Source: Papio anubis
Taxonomy: Eukaryota; Chordata; Mammalia; Primates; Cercopithecidae
Direction: 5' to 3'
DNA: 64,000 nt
NCBI RefSeq assembly: GCF_008728515.1
Contig: NC_044988.1
Span: forward strand, 34,451,159-34,515,158
Below the pieces are notes generated by a model, which worked only from the letters and a program-made list of their open reading frames with translations, was not told the origin of the DNA and made no database searches. The position numbers were made by a program, and so were the translations under genes. Positions 45,531 to 58,019 of this stretch are shown piece by piece; position 1 is the stretch's first letter, and every line of letters starts with the position of its first letter.

Positions 45531-46140
45531 GAATATTTGCAGCCTGCTTACCAGTTCTTTCTTCATTGCTTCTGTGTTTATACACCATGCTTTTGAATCC
45601 TGCACAATGAAAAAAGTATCAAAAGAATTTATTTTAAAAAAGAATGTACTGAAAATTTTCATTCTCTCTCATTCAGCAGCTTCTTTTTGGACCATACCAA
45701 GAAGAGTCAAAATCCTGTCATCTACATTGAAGATCTAAGGGAGAGAGGGTGGGAGAGAAGGAGTGGAATTCAATAGAACTACAGGGAAACAAAGGGACTT
45801 ACCTCTAAGAAAGTACTTTTCCCAGATCTGTAAACGGGTATGCAATCCAGTGCATATGAAGCTGGATGTATTGCAATCTTCCAGTTTTGAAAACAAAGCG
45901 AGAAGCCTAGAACTAAGCCAGGTTGAGGATTTAGGGCTAGCAATGGTTAGGACCCTAGATCTGTGGTTTTAAAACAAGCATGACAAAACTTATCATTCAA
46001 GGAATTATAGACCTTTTAATGTGTTATCCGGTTAGATTTTAGTCAGAAATTCCGTTTTAAAAGTCTTTATCACTTGTTTGAATCAGATACTCTCAAAGGA
46101 TTATAATGGCTATTCTAAGAATATGAGTTTGACTGTAGAT
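45531..46140. other. CD274 downstream flank
   Basis: Unassigned non-coding sequence with no clear repeat or gene. Confidence 0.5.
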
Positions 46141-46141
46141 G

Positions 46142-46444
46142 TTTTTGTTTGTTTGTTTGTTTTTGAGACAGAGTTTTGCTCTTGTCGCCCAGGCTGGAGT
46201 GCAATGGCACTATCTCAGCTCACTGCAACCTCCACATCCAGGTTCAAGTGATTCTCCTTCCTCAGGCCCTCGAGTAGCTGGGATTACAGGCACCTAACAC
46301 CACTCCTGGCTAATTTTTGTATTTTAGTAGAGACAGGGTTTCACCATGTTGGCCAGGATGGTCTCGAACTCCTGACCTTGGGAGATCCACCCACCTCAGC
46401 CTCCCAAAGTGCTGGGATTACAGGCCTGAGCCACCATGCCTGGC
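46142..46444 (-). repeat. Alu, full length
   Basis: TTTG-rich start, then 'gagacagagttttgctcttgtcgcccaggctgg', ending 'ctgagccaccatgcctggcc'. Confidence 0.97.
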
Positions 46445-46978
46445 CTCTAGATGTTTTCAGTAGTAATGACGATGCACTATTTTTGCTAGCCCTTGGGCAG
46501 TCAAAGCAATAAATATGGGTGCTAGACATCAGGATATCTGGCCTTCCTAATCAGGAAGAACTATTCTTCCTGGCTTGCCTTGGTGGTATGGAAATTTTGT
46601 GACATTTGAGGGGTCTGTATTATAGAAAAGTTAATATGAAAATGGTCCATAAGCTTTCATTAAACTTTTGCTCTAGTCTCTTTTACAAGCGTGTGACTGT
46701 CTGCCACAAGTAGGCCTAATATAATTTTTAAGTTTTATTTTATTTTTAATTGACACATAATTGACTTTTTTATTATTATACTTTAAGTTCTAGGGTACAT
46801 GTGCACAATGTGCAGGTTTGTTACATATGTATACATGTGCCATGCTGGTGTGCTGTACCCATTAACTCATCATTTACATTACATATATCTCCTAATGTTA
46901 TCCCCACAACCTCCCCCAACCCCATGACAGGCCCCAGTGCGTGACGTTCCCCATCCTGTGTCCAAGTGTTCTCATTGT

Positions 46979-49900
46979 TCAATTCCCACCTATGAATGAG
47001 AACATGCAGTGTTTGGTTTTCTGTCCTTGCAATACTTTCCTCAGAATGATGGTTTCCAGCTTCATCCATGTCCCTACAAAGGAAATGAACTCATCCTTTT
47101 TTATGACTGCATAGTATTCCATGGTGTGTATGTGCCACATTTTCTTAATCCACTCTATCATTGATGGACATTTGGGTTGGTTCCAAGTCTTTGCTATTGT
47201 GAATAGTGTCACAATAAACATATGTGTGCATGTGTCTTTATAGCAGCATGATTTATAATTCTTAGGGTATATACCCAGTAATGGGATTGCTGGGTCAAAT
47301 GGTATTTCTAGTTCTAGATCCTTGAGGAATCGCCACACTGTCTTCCACAATGCTTGAACTAATTTACAGTCCCACCAACAGTGTAAAAGCGTTCCTATTT
47401 CTCCACATCCTCTCCAGCACCTGTTGTTTCCTGACTTTTTAATGATTGCCATTCTAACTGGTGTGAGACAGTACCTCACTGTGGTTTTGATTTGCATTTC
47501 TCTGATGGCCAGTGATGATGAACATTTTTTCATGTGTCTGTTGGCTGCATAAATGTCTTCTTTTGAGAAGCGTCTGTTCATATCCTTTGCCCACTTTTTG
47601 ATGGGGTTGTTTGATTTTTTCTTGTAAATTTGTTTCAGTTCTTTGTAGTTTCTGGATATTAGCCCTTTGTCAGATGGGTAGATTGAAAAAATGTTCTCCC
47701 ATTCTGTAGGTTGCCTGTTCACTCTGATGGTAGTTTCTTTTGCTGTGCAGAAGCTCTTTAATTTAATTAGATCCCATTTGTCAATTTTGGCTTTTGTTGC
47801 CATTGCTTTTGGTGTTTTAGTCATGAAGTCCTTGCCCATGCCTATGCCCTGATTGGTATTGCCTAGGTTTTCTGCTAGGGTTTTAATGGTTTTAGGTATA
47901 ACATTTAAGTCTTTAATCCATCTTGAATTAATTTTTGTATAAGGTGTAAGGAAGGAATCCAGTTTCAGCTTTCTACTTATGGCTAACCAGTTTTCCCAGC
48001 ACCATTTATTAAATAGGGAATCCTTTCCCCATTTCTTGTTTCTCTCAGGTTTCTCAAAGATCAGATGGTTGTAGATGTGTGGTATTATTTCTGAGGGCTC
48101 TGTTCTGTTCCATTGGTCTATATCTCTGTTTTGGTACCAGTACCATGCTGTTTTGGTTACTGTAGCCTTATAGTATAGTTTGAAGTCAGGTAGCATGATG
48201 CCTCCAGCTTTGTTCTTTTGGCTTAGGATTGTCTTGGCAATACAGGCTCTTTTTTGGTTCCATATGACCTTTAAAGTAGTTTTTCCAATTCTGTGAAGAA
48301 AGTCATTTGTAGCTTGATGGGGATGGCACTGAATCTATAAATTACCTTGGGCAGTATGGCCATTTTCACGATATTGATTCTTCCTATCCATGAGCATGGA
48401 ATGTTCTTCCATTTGTTTGTGTCCTCTTTTGTTTCGTTGAGCAGTGGTTTGTAGTTCTCCTTGAAGAGGTCCTTCACATCCCCTGTAAGTTGGATTCCTA
48501 GTTATTTTATTCTCTTTGAAGCAATTGTTAATGGGAGTTCAGTCATGATTTGGCTCTCTGTTTGTCTGTTGTTGGTGTATAGGAATGCTTGTGATTTTTG
48601 TCATTGATTTTGTATCCTGAGGCTTTGCTGAAGTTGCTTATCAGGTTAAGGAGATTTTGGGCTGAGACGATGGGGTTTTCTAAATATACAATTATGTCAT
48701 CTGCAAACAGGGACAATTTGACTTTCTCTTTTCCTAATTGAATACCCTTTATATCTTTCTCTCCTGCCTGATTGCCCTGGCCAGAACTTCCAACACTATG
48801 TTGAATAGGAGTGGTGAGAGAGGGCATCCCTGTCTTGTGCCAGTTTTCAAAGGGAATGCTTCCAGTTTTTGCCCATTCAGTATGATATTGGTTGTGTGTT
48901 TGTCATAAATAGCTCTTATTATTTTGAGATATGTCTCATCAATACCTAGTTTATGGAGAGTTTTTAGCATGAAGGGCTGTTGAATTTTGTCAAAGGCCTT
49001 TTCTGCATCTATTGAGATAGTCATGTGCTTTTTGTTGTTGGTTCTGTTTATACGCTGGATTACGTTTATTGATTTGCATATGTTGAACAAGCCTTGCATC
49101 CAGTTTTTGCCTGTTCGGTATTATATTGGCTGTGTTTGTCATAAATAGCTCTTATTATTTTGAGATACATCCCATCAATACCTACTTTATTGAGAGTTTT
49201 TAGCATGAAGGGCTGTTGAATTTTGTCAAAGGCATTTTCTGCATTTATTGAGATAATCATGTGGTTTTTGTCTTTGGTTCTGTTTATATGCTGGATTATA
49301 TTTATTGATTTGCATATGTTGAATCAGCCTTGCATTCCAGGGTTGAAGCCAACATGATCATGGTGGATAAACTTTTTGATGTGCTGGTGGATTCAGTTTG
49401 CCAGTATTTTATTGAGGATTTTTGCACCGATGTTCATCAGGGATATTGGTCTAAAATTCTCTCTTTTTGTTGTGTATCTGCCAGGCTTTGGTATCAGGAT
49501 GATGTTGGCCTCATAAAATGAGTTAGGGAGGATTCTCTCTTTTTCTACTGATTGAAATTAGTTTCAGAAGGAATAGTACCGGCTCCTCTTTGTACCTCTA
49601 GTAGAATTCGGGTGTAAATCCATCTGGTCCTGGACTTTTTTTGGTTGGTAGGCTATTACTTATTGCCTCAATTTCAGAGCCTGTTATTGGTCTGTTTAGA
49701 GATTCAACTTCTCCTGGGTTAGTGTTGGGAGGGTGTATGTGTCCAGGAATTTATCCATTTCTTCTAGATTTTCTAGTTTATTTGCATAGAGGTGTTTATA
49801 CTATTCTCTGATGGTAGTTTGTATTTCTGTGGGATCGGTGGTGATATCCCCTTTATCATTTTTTATCACATCTATTTGATTCTTCTCTCTTTTCTTCTTT

Positions 49901-51037
49901 GTTAGGCTTGCTAGTGGTCTATCACTATTGTTGATCTTTTCAAAAAACAAGCTCCTGGATTAACTGATTTTTGAAGGGTTTTTTGTGTCTCTATCTCCTT
50001 CAGTTCTGCTCTGATCTTAGTTATTTCTTGCCTTCTGCTAGCTATTGAATGTGTTTGCTCTTGCTTCTCTAGTTCTTTTAATTGTGATGCTATGGTATCA
50101 ATTTTAGATCTTTCCTGCTTTCTCTTGTGAGCATTTAGTGCTATAAAATTTCCCTCTACACACTGCTTTAAATGTGTCCCAGAGTTTCTGGTATGTTGTG
50201 CCTTTGTTCTCATTGGTTTCAAAGAACATCTTTATTTCTGCCTTCATTTCGTTATTTATCCAGTAGTCATTCAGGAGCAGGTTGTTCAGTTTCCATGTAG
50301 TTGAGCGGTTTTGAGTGAGTTTCTTAATCCTGAATTCTAGTTTGATTGCACTGTGATCTGAGAGACAGTTTGTTATTATTTCTGTTCTTTTACATTTGCT
50401 GAGGAGTGCTTTACTTCCAACTATGTGGTCAGTTTTGGAATAAGTGCGATGTGATGCTGAGAAGAATGTATATTCTGTTGAAGTGGAGAGTTCTGTCGAT
50501 GTCCATTAGGTCTGCTTGGTGCAGAGCTGAGTTCAATTCCTGGATATCCTTGTCAACTTTCTGTCTCATTGATCTGTCTAATGTTGACAGTGTGGTGTTA
50601 AAGTCTGCCATTATTATTGTGTGGGAGTCTAAGTCTCTTTGTAGGTCTCTAAGGACTTGCTTTATGAATCTGGGTGCTCCTGTATTGGATGCATATATAT
50701 TTAGGATAGTTAACTCTTCTTGTTGAATTGATCCCTTTACCATTATGTAATGGCCTTCTTCATCTCTTTTGATCTTTGTTTGTTTAAAGTCTGTTTTATC
50801 AGAGACTAAGATTGCAACCTCTGCTTTTTTCTGTTTTCCATTTGCTTGGTAGATCTTCTTCCATCCCTTTATTTTGAGCCTATGTGTGTCTCTGCATGTG
50901 AGTTGGGTCTCCTGAATACAGCACACCAATGGGTCTTGACTCTTTATCCAATTTGCCAGTCTGTGTCTTTTAATTGGAGCATTTAGCCTATTTACATTTA
51001 AGGTTAATATTGTTATTTGTGAATCTGATCCTATCAT
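46979..51037 (-). pseudogene. L1 ORF2 (endonuclease and reverse transcriptase), broken
   Basis: The endonuclease region is readable from 51,037 (begins MIGSDSQITILTLNVNRLNA; 'MADFNTTLSTLDRS' has Ala where the active site normally has Gly before Asp). Scattered fragments follow for the reverse transcriptase, including 'SIDAEKAFDKIQ' and 'LFADDIIVYL'. The C-terminal 405 codons (48,196-46,979) remain open and keep the Cys-rich segment ('CWRGCGEIGTLLHCWWDC'). Several stops and frameshifts and a 238-bp duplication lie between. Confidence 0.92.
48861..49335 (-). repeat. 238-bp tandem duplication in L1 ORF2
   Basis: Two adjacent copies (about 48,861-49,098 and 49,099-49,335) each run from 'ccagtttttgcc' through 'tgtcataaatagctcttattattttgag' to 'gcatatgttgaa..agccttgcat'. 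They differ at roughly 8% of positions by eye. The unit covers the first catalytic reverse transcriptase motif region. Confidence 0.9.
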
Positions 51038-51245
51038 TATGATGTTAGCTGGTCATTTTGCTTATTAGTTGATGCAGTTTCTTCCTAGCATTGATGGTCT
51101 TTACAATTTGGCATGTTTTTGTAGTGGCTGGTACCGGTTGTTCCTTTCCATGTTTAGTGCTTCATTCAGGAACTCTTGTAAGGGAGGCCTGGTAGTGACA
51201 AAATCTCTCAGCATTTGCTTTTCTGTAAAGGATTTTATTTCTCCT

Positions 51246-52127
51246 TCACTTATGAAGCTTAGCTTGGCTGGGTATGAGATTCTGATTGTTGAAAATTCTT
51301 TTCTTTAAGAATGTTGAATATTGGCCCCCATCTCTGCTGGCTTGCAGAGTTTCTGCCAAGAGATCGGCTGTTAGTCTGATGGGCTTCCCTTTGTGGGTAA
51401 CCCGACCTTTCTCTCTGCCTGCCCTTAACATTTTTTCCTTCATTTCAACTTTGTTGAATCTGACAATTATGTGTCCTGGGGTTGCTCTTCTCGAGGAGTA
51501 TCTTTGTGGCATTCTCTGTATTTCCTGAATTTGAATGTTGGTCTGCCTTGCTAGGTTGGGGAAGTTCTCCTGAATAATATCCTGAAGAGTGTTTTCCAAC
51601 TTGGTTCCATTCTCCCTGTCACTTTCAGGTACACCAGTCAGACATAGATTTGGTCTTTTCACATAGTCCCATATTTCTTGGAGGTTTTGTTCGTTTCTTT
51701 TTACTCCTTTTTTGCTAAACTTCTCTTCTCGCTTCATTTCATTCATTTGATCTTCAGTCACTGATACCCTTTCTTCCACTTCATTGAATCGGCTATGGAA
51801 GCTTGTGCATGCATCATGTAGTTCTGATGCCATGGTTTTCAGCTCCATCAGGTCATTTAAGATCTTCTCAATGCTGTTTATTCTAGTTAGCCATTCATCT
51901 AATCTTTTTTCAAGGTTTTTAGCTTCTTTGTGATGGGTTCAAACATCCTCCTTTAGCTCAGAGAAGTTTGTTATTACTGATTGTCTGAAGCCTTCTTCTC
52001 TCAATTCGTCAAAGTCATTCTCCATCCAGCTTTGTTCCATTGCTGGTGAGGAGCTGTGTTCCTTTGGAGGAGAAGAGGCACTCTGATTTTTAGAATTTTC
52101 AGCTTTTCTGCTCTGGTTTCTCCCCAT
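51246..52127 (-). pseudogene. L1 ORF1 (RNA-binding chaperone), broken
   Basis: ATG at 52,127 begins MGRNQSRKAENSKNQSASSP, the usual L1 ORF1p start. An in-frame TGA follows codon 62. The same frame reopens and continues through the coiled coil and RNA-recognition region ('RPNLCLTGVPESDREN', 'GHIIVRFNKVEMKEKMLRA') until it shifts out of frame near 51,300 and stops at 51,246. Canonical ORF1p is 338 residues; here neither piece is complete. Confidence 0.9.
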
Positions 52128-53324
52128 CTTTGTGGTTTTATCTACCTTTTGTCTTTGATGATGGTGATGTACAGAGGGGGTTTTGGTGTGGATGTCCTTT
52201 CTGTTTGTTAGTTTTCCTTCTAACAGTCCGGACCCTCAGCTGCAGGTCTGTTGGAGTTTGCTGGGGGTCCACTCCAGACCCTGTATGCCTGGGTATCACC
52301 AGCGGAGGCTGCAGAACAGCAAATATTGTAGAACAGCAAATGTTGCTACCTGATCCTTCCTCTAGAAGCTTCATCTCAGAGGGACACCTGACCATATGAG
52401 GTGTCAGTTGGCCCCTACTGGGAGGTGCCTCCCAGTTAGGCTACTTGGGGGTCAGGGACCCACTTGACGAGGCAGTCTGTCCATCCTCAGATCTCAAACT
52501 CCATGCTGGGAGTACCACTACTCTCTTCAAATCTGTCAGACAAGGATGTTTAAGCCTGCAGAAGTTTCTGCTGCCTTTTGCTCAGCTATGCATTGCCCCC
52601 AGAGGTAGAGTCTACAGAGGCAGGTAGGCCTCATTGAGCTGCAGTGGGCTCCACCCAGTTTGAGCTTCCCAGCTGCTTTGTTTACCTACTCAAGCCTCAG
52701 CAATGGCAGACGCCCATCCCCCAGCCTCACTGCTACCTTGCAGTTCGATATCAGACTGCTGTGCTAGCAGTGAGCGAGGCTCCATGGGCGTGGGACCCTC
52801 CAAGCCAGGCATGGGTTATAATCTCCTTATGTGCCATTTGCTATGACTGTTGGAAAAGTGCATTATTAGGGCAGGAGTGTCCTGATTTTCCAGGTACCAT
52901 ATGTCATGGCTTCCCTTGGATAGGAAAGGGAATTCCCCAACCCCTTGCACTTCCCAGGTGAGGCGATGCCCCACCATGCTTTGACTCACCTTCCATGGGC
53001 TATACCCACTGCCCGACAAGCCCCAGTAAGATGAACCCAGTACCTCAGTTGAAAATGCAGAAATCAACCATCTTCTGCATTGCTCAGACTGGAGCTTTTC
53101 CTGTTCGGCCATCTTGGAACCTCCCTACCCATTTTCCATAATTGACATATTTATAGGGTACAGTGTAATGTTTTGATAGAAGTATACATTGTGTAATTAT
53201 TAGGGTAATTAGCATATTCATCTCCTCAAACATTTATCATTTATTTGTGGTGAGAACATTCAAAATCTTCTCTCCTAGTTATTTTGAGTTATACAATATA
53301 ATATTGTTAACCATAGTCACCCTG

Positions 53325-53699
53325 TGTATTAGTCCATTTTCACACTGTTATAAAGATACTACCTGAGACTAGGTAATTTATAAAGGAAAGATGTTTAATT
53401 GACTCAAAGTTCTGCATGGTTAGGGAGGCCCCAGGAAACTCACAATCGTGGTGGAAGGAGAAGCAGGCACCTTCTTCACACGGCAGTAGGAGGAGAGAGA
53501 GCAGAGGGAAGAACCATTTATGAAACTATCAGATGTTATGAGAATTCACTCACTATCATGAGAACAGGATGGGGGAATCCACCCCCATGATACAATCACC
53601 TCCCTCCCTCAACACGTGGGTATTACAGGTTTCTCACACAACATGTGGGGATCACAATTTGAGATGAGATTTGTGTAGGGACAGAGCCACACCGTATCG
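53325..53699 (+). repeat. MSTA/THE1-type LTR (ERVL-MaLR), solo
   Basis: It starts 'tgtattagtccattttcacactgttataaagatactacctgagac' and continues through 'gtttaattgactcaaagttctgcatgg' and 'gagatgagatttgtgtagggacagagccacaccgtatc'. Inserted in the older L1. A (TGACTCA) AP-1-like heptamer lies within. No coding content. Confidence 0.93.
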
Positions 53700-54000
53700 C
53701 CCTACTATGCAATAGAACACCAGAACGTATTCCTTCTATCTAACTGTAAGTTTGTACCTGTTCACCAATCTCTACTAATCTCCCCTCCTCATGCCCCCAA
53801 CCTCCTCCAGCCTCTGGTAACCACTATTCTACTTTCTACTTCTGTAAGATCAACCTTTTAAAATTCCACATATGAGTGAGATCATTTAGTATCTGTCTTT
53901 CTTTGCCTGGCTATTTCACTTAACATAATTATCCGCTAGTTTTATCCATGTTGCCACAAATGACAGGATTTCATTTATTATGACTGAATACTATTCTATG

Positions 54001-54034
<34 letters not shown>
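54001..54034. repeat. (GT)n microsatellite
   Basis: About 30 bp of perfect GT dinucleotides at the junction of older L1 and a partial Alu. Confidence 0.97.
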
Positions 54035-54035
<1 letters not shown>

Positions 54036-54044
54036 CATTTTCTT

Positions 54045-54165
54045 TCTTTATTTTTTAAGAGATGGAGTCTTGCTATGTTGCCCAGGCTGCCGTGAACTCC
54101 TATCCTCCCACTACAGCCTCCAGAGTAGCTGGGAATATAGGCATGCGCCACTGCACCTGGCTTAT
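54045..54165 (-). repeat. Partial Alu
   Basis: 'ttttttaagagatggagtcttgctatgttgcccaggctg ... gtagctgggaatataggcatgcgccactgcacctggc' is a single-monomer-sized antisense Alu within the older L1. Confidence 0.85.
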
Positions 54166-54270
54166 ATAACACCTTTTCCTTATCCATTCATCTGTTGATG
54201 GACACTTAAGTTGATTCCTAGCTTGACTATTATGAATAGTGCTGCAATAAACCTAGCAGTGTAGATGTCT

Positions 54271-56035
54271 ATTTATGTCTTTAACTATTTTATTTATATA
54301 TTCTTTATTTATTTAACTATTTTAAAGCTGAGAAATTCAAAATTAACTTTTGTTCTATTGATATAGTTGGTCAAATTTGTGAAGACAGATACACCCTGTT
54401 TTTAGAATTTTTCCTATCCCAGGCTTCCAAAGTTTCAAGAAAATTGATACAATAAACCAACTTGTTCCTATTATAATTTAAACATTTCCAAAATTATTTC
54501 AATTTTAAAAGAAGTTAAAGTTTGACCAATGAAACAATTTCAATGGTGGGGTTTCATTATGAATTTAATCATGATATTTACTATTTATTGAGCATGTACC
54601 TTATGCCAGGTCTTCATCTGTCAATCATCTCTTCTTTCTGCAAATAGAAGACTTAGCAAGCTTGGAGTAAGTCATGAATGCTAACATATATGAGATCAAA
54701 TAGTCTCTTTCTAGGACACTGAAGGTCTTTGGGGACTTAAAAACTCGATTACAATGATTCAGGCATATAGGAGAAAATTGCAAAACACACACACACAGAA
54801 AAAAAAAAAAAAAAAACCAGAAAAGAACTATTTGTACATGCCAGGAAACACTGCTTTAAGAGTTGCTTCACTCTAGGTGATTATGAAAGGAAAAAAAAAA
54901 ATCTAACTGTAGTGAAGTTAAAAAATGTACATATATTTGGAAAGAATAGGAAACTTCACTGAAGGCCTGGAGTCAGTCAAACTCAAGTTCCAATCTTCTT
55001 AGATGTAAGTTAACTTCACTGAACCTGTTTACTTTAAAAATTCCTGTTTTAATTAAAAATTCAATCACTATTAAAATTATGTTTTTTAATTAAAAATACT
55101 TTAAAAGTTAAAGTGTAGAGTTTTTCTATTTATCTTAAATATTAAAATAATTGTGAATTAAAGTTGTGCCAGCTAGAAGACCTAAATTGATAGGCTTAAT
55201 AATTTTGGAACTTTTCTTAATGTCAAAGTTAACTAGAACTTCTTTTCTTTTTCAAATTACACATTTAAAATTCCAGCATCAGTTCCTTTTTGAGTCATCT
55301 AGGCCTCTCACATCAGTAAATATTGAGCTCCTGTAAAGCTGAAGTTACTTACGTAGTAACATAACTTACTTAGGGTGATTTGTAAATGTTTATTTTGGAT
55401 AAGCTATGTTTTATTTTGTTCTGCTTTTGAGAAAGATGCTTCTCATTCCTTGCTAATTTCAAACAAGCAACTTTCTAATGGAAAACAATTATTTTTATAA
55501 CTCAAGTTAAATATTTCTGTCTATTCTTTACTCAAATTGAAAATAAGACATAAAAAACAATGACCCTCCTTGCCTTGGTTTCTAACTTTTCAGAGGTGAA
55601 CACACCATAAATGGTAACTAACTTACAGTAGTGCCCACTGTATCCACTAAGCATTATGGAGAATACAGAGATGATCCAGACATGCACCCTGACCTTAAAA
55701 AACTCAAAGATTGAAACATATCATGATTTACAGGCATAGCTCCTCCTCTTCCAAAAATAAAACAATACAAAAGACACAAATAACAGTGATTGTCAGAAAT
55801 ACAGACACCAAGTGTTAAAGTGTCAGAAAATAACTAGGGCAGCTTGAACTCAACCTTTGCACTCTCTACCACTTGAATTATATTTTATCAAACTTTTGTT
55901 AAGTTAGTTCATCTATTTTGGTGCCTCAGCGGTTCTAATCCAACCATCCTATTTTTGTAGATCCATCTGTCCCAGTGCTGTATCACAGCACTAGAACACA
56001 TGGAAGAGATTTAACAGATAGTGTTAGCTCTGATA
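54271..56035. other. AT-rich unassigned intergenic stretch
   Basis: Includes a CA/A-rich tract at 54,785-54,817 and TTTTAATTAAAAA-type runs near 55,040-55,100. No gene or named repeat. Confidence 0.5.
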
Positions 56036-56037
56036 TG

Positions 56038-56290
56038 TATGTATTAGTATGTATTACATGTCAGGCAGTGTTCTGAGTTCTTTACTTGTACTCATTCATT
56101 TAGCCTTCCCAATAACCCTATGAGGAAAGTTATTATTGTCTTCTCTTGACAGATGCAGAAACTAAGCCACAGAAAGTTTAGGTAACTTGGCCGAAGTCAT
56201 GCTACTAATAAGTTATGGCCCCAGGATGTGAGCATAGTTTGACTTCACAGTTTGCTCTTATACCCTACACTATGCTACCCATGAATAATT
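56038..56290 (-). repeat. MIR SINE
   Basis: 'caggcagtgttctgagttctttac', 'gatgcagaaactaagccacagaaagtttaggtaacttggcc' follow the antisense MIR. Confidence 0.78.
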
Positions 56291-56479
56291 ATTTGAGTCA
56301 TGTTAATGAAGGGATTTTAAAATTTGATGGTATTGGAACAGTAGAGTAAGCTGATACTTCCCTGGGTTGGACAACTCCAGAAGCAGTCTGATGTTTGTTT
56401 GCCAGTATATTCTTGTTTTTCTAGGCAATGAGGGCTAATCTCACTAGTACTTCTGTAGACAGTCTAGTATATGTCTTTC

Positions 56480-57400
56480 AGTGAACCTTTGAACTCATTT
56501 TCTGTTTGGTATATATCTGATGGTACAATTGCTGAATTCTTGGTATATACACAAGAATAGAATTTCTAGGTCATAGTATAGGACTGCTGGAAACTGTACC
56601 AATTTGCATTCCCACTAGCAGGGTATAGGAGGTCCAGTTGCCTTGCATTTTTCCCAATATTTTCTGCCTCTTTCATTTTAGGTGACTACGTAGAAACATC
56701 ACATTTTGGTTTTAATTTGCATGACTCTGATGACTAATGGAGTCGAGCTCATTTTCATATATTTTTAGTCATTTGTCAATAAAGTTTTATGAATGCCTTT
56801 TAAAGGGGTTTGCCCACTTTTAAAATTAGGTTGTCTGTCTTTTTGATTGTGGAGGAATTCTTACCATATTCTAGATACAAGCCCTTTGTCAGAGACATAA
56901 ACTGAAGACTTCTTCTCCCATTCTATAGGATGTCTGTTCTCTCTTAATGGAGTCTTTTGAGGAACTGAAGTTCTTACTTTACATAGTTCAATTTACCAAT
57001 TTTTTCTTCATTGCTAGCACTTTTTTGTGTCCTGTGTAAGCAAACTTTGCCTACTCCAAGGTCATGAAGATTTCTTCCATGTTTTCTTCTAAATCTCTAT
57101 CATTTATTTTTCACATTTAGATCTGTAATCCTTCTGGAATTATTTTTTGCATATGGTGTGAGATAGGAGTTAAAATACATTTCTATGTGTACATTCAATT
57201 GTCCCTACACTATTTACTGAAAGGACCATCCTTTCCCCCACTATACTGCAGTGTCACCTTTCTCATAAACTAGTTGACTATATCTGTACCTATGTCTCTA
57301 TCTATGTCTATCTACCTACCTGTCTATATCTGTTTATGAAGTCTGTTCTATTACATTGATCAGCTCATTTGTTTTTTATGTCTAGGAAATTTTGCTAAAG
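56480..57400 (-). repeat. Old L1 ORF2 fragment (L1M)
   Basis: Antisense phrases 'ggactgctggaaactgtaccaatttgcattcccactagcag', 'acaagccctttgtcagagacataaa', 'ttcttcttcccattctataggatgtctgttctctc'-type order, and 'gatctgtaatccttctggaattattttttgcatatgg' are typical of L1 ORF2. Strongly decayed. Confidence 0.8.
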
Positions 57401-57544
57401 CAGTATTAATGAGTTTGAATCTTGCCTCTTGGGGCTGTGACAATGCTTCAGGTTGTGATTCTTCACCTGTGGCCCTAGCCATGCCATGACACCCATCGAG
57501 GCATCCATCCTGTGAGTATCTATGCAATGCCTAACAAAGATAAC

Positions 57545-57838
57545 CTCAGCTGGGCTTGGTGGCTCATGCCTGTAATCCCAGCACTTTGGGAGGCCAAGGC
57601 ACACAGATCACTTGAGCCCAGGAGTTCGAGACCAGCCTGAGTAACATGGCAAAACCCCAGCTCTACAAAAAATTAAAAAATTAGCTCAGCATGGCGGCAT
57701 GCACCTGTAATCCTAGCTACTCAGGAAGCTGAAGTAGGAGGATTGCTTGAGCCTGGGTTGTCGAGGCTGCAGTGAGCTGAGATCACACCACTGCACTCCA
57801 GCCTGGGTGACAGAGTGAGACTGTTGAAAAAAACAAAC
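57545..57838 (+). repeat. Alu, full length
   Basis: 'cagctgggcttggtggctcatgcctgtaatcccagc' to 'tgggtgacagagtgagactgttgaaaaaaacaaac'. Flanking repeats 'aaagataacctc' occur on both sides (about 57,536 and 57,845). Confidence 0.97.
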
Positions 57839-58019
57839 AAACAAAAAGATAACCTCTATTTCCCACTGCTTTCCCTTCTCACCCTCATCCCAAGTTTCTG
57901 TCTTTTCTTTGAATTTGTTATTTGACTTTCCACAAATATAAAAGTACACTTGTATCATTTATTTTAGGTATTGGATATATTCCCTTCCTTGTGTATTATT
58001 TTAAAAGCAGCTGAATAAA

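Larger units (their letters stand above)
46766..53136 (-). mobile_element. Near full-length L1PA-type LINE-1, inactivated
   Basis: About 6.4 kb with 5' end 'GGGAGGTTCCAAGATGGCCG' near 53,125 and the L1PA 3' UTR with an A-rich end near 46,766. Flanking direct repeats 'cataattgac' lie at 46,756-46,765 and 53,137-53,146. About 11 extra bases separate the 5' end from the repeat. The 5' UTR is about 1 kb, ORF1 starts at 52,127 and ORF2 near 51,037. Both ORFs are broken by stops and frameshifts, and ORF2 carries an internal duplication, so it cannot move on its own. Confidence 0.95.
46720..54270 (-). repeat. Older L1 3' region, split by three later insertions
   Basis: Antisense L1 3' sequence ('tttattttatttttaattgacacataattgac') resumes at 53,147 ('atatttatagggtacagtgtaatgttttgata') and continues past 53,700 and 54,166 to 'ggacacttaagttgattcctagc...gtgctgcaataaac'. 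It is interrupted by an L1PA-type element, an MSTA/THE1-type LTR and a GT tract with a partial Alu. Confidence 0.85.

Noticed and set aside
52130..52399. 89-codon plus frame and 85-codon minus frame
   Set aside because: Both are inside the L1 5' UTR. The minus frame lies just upstream of the ORF1 start and is not a known L1 product.
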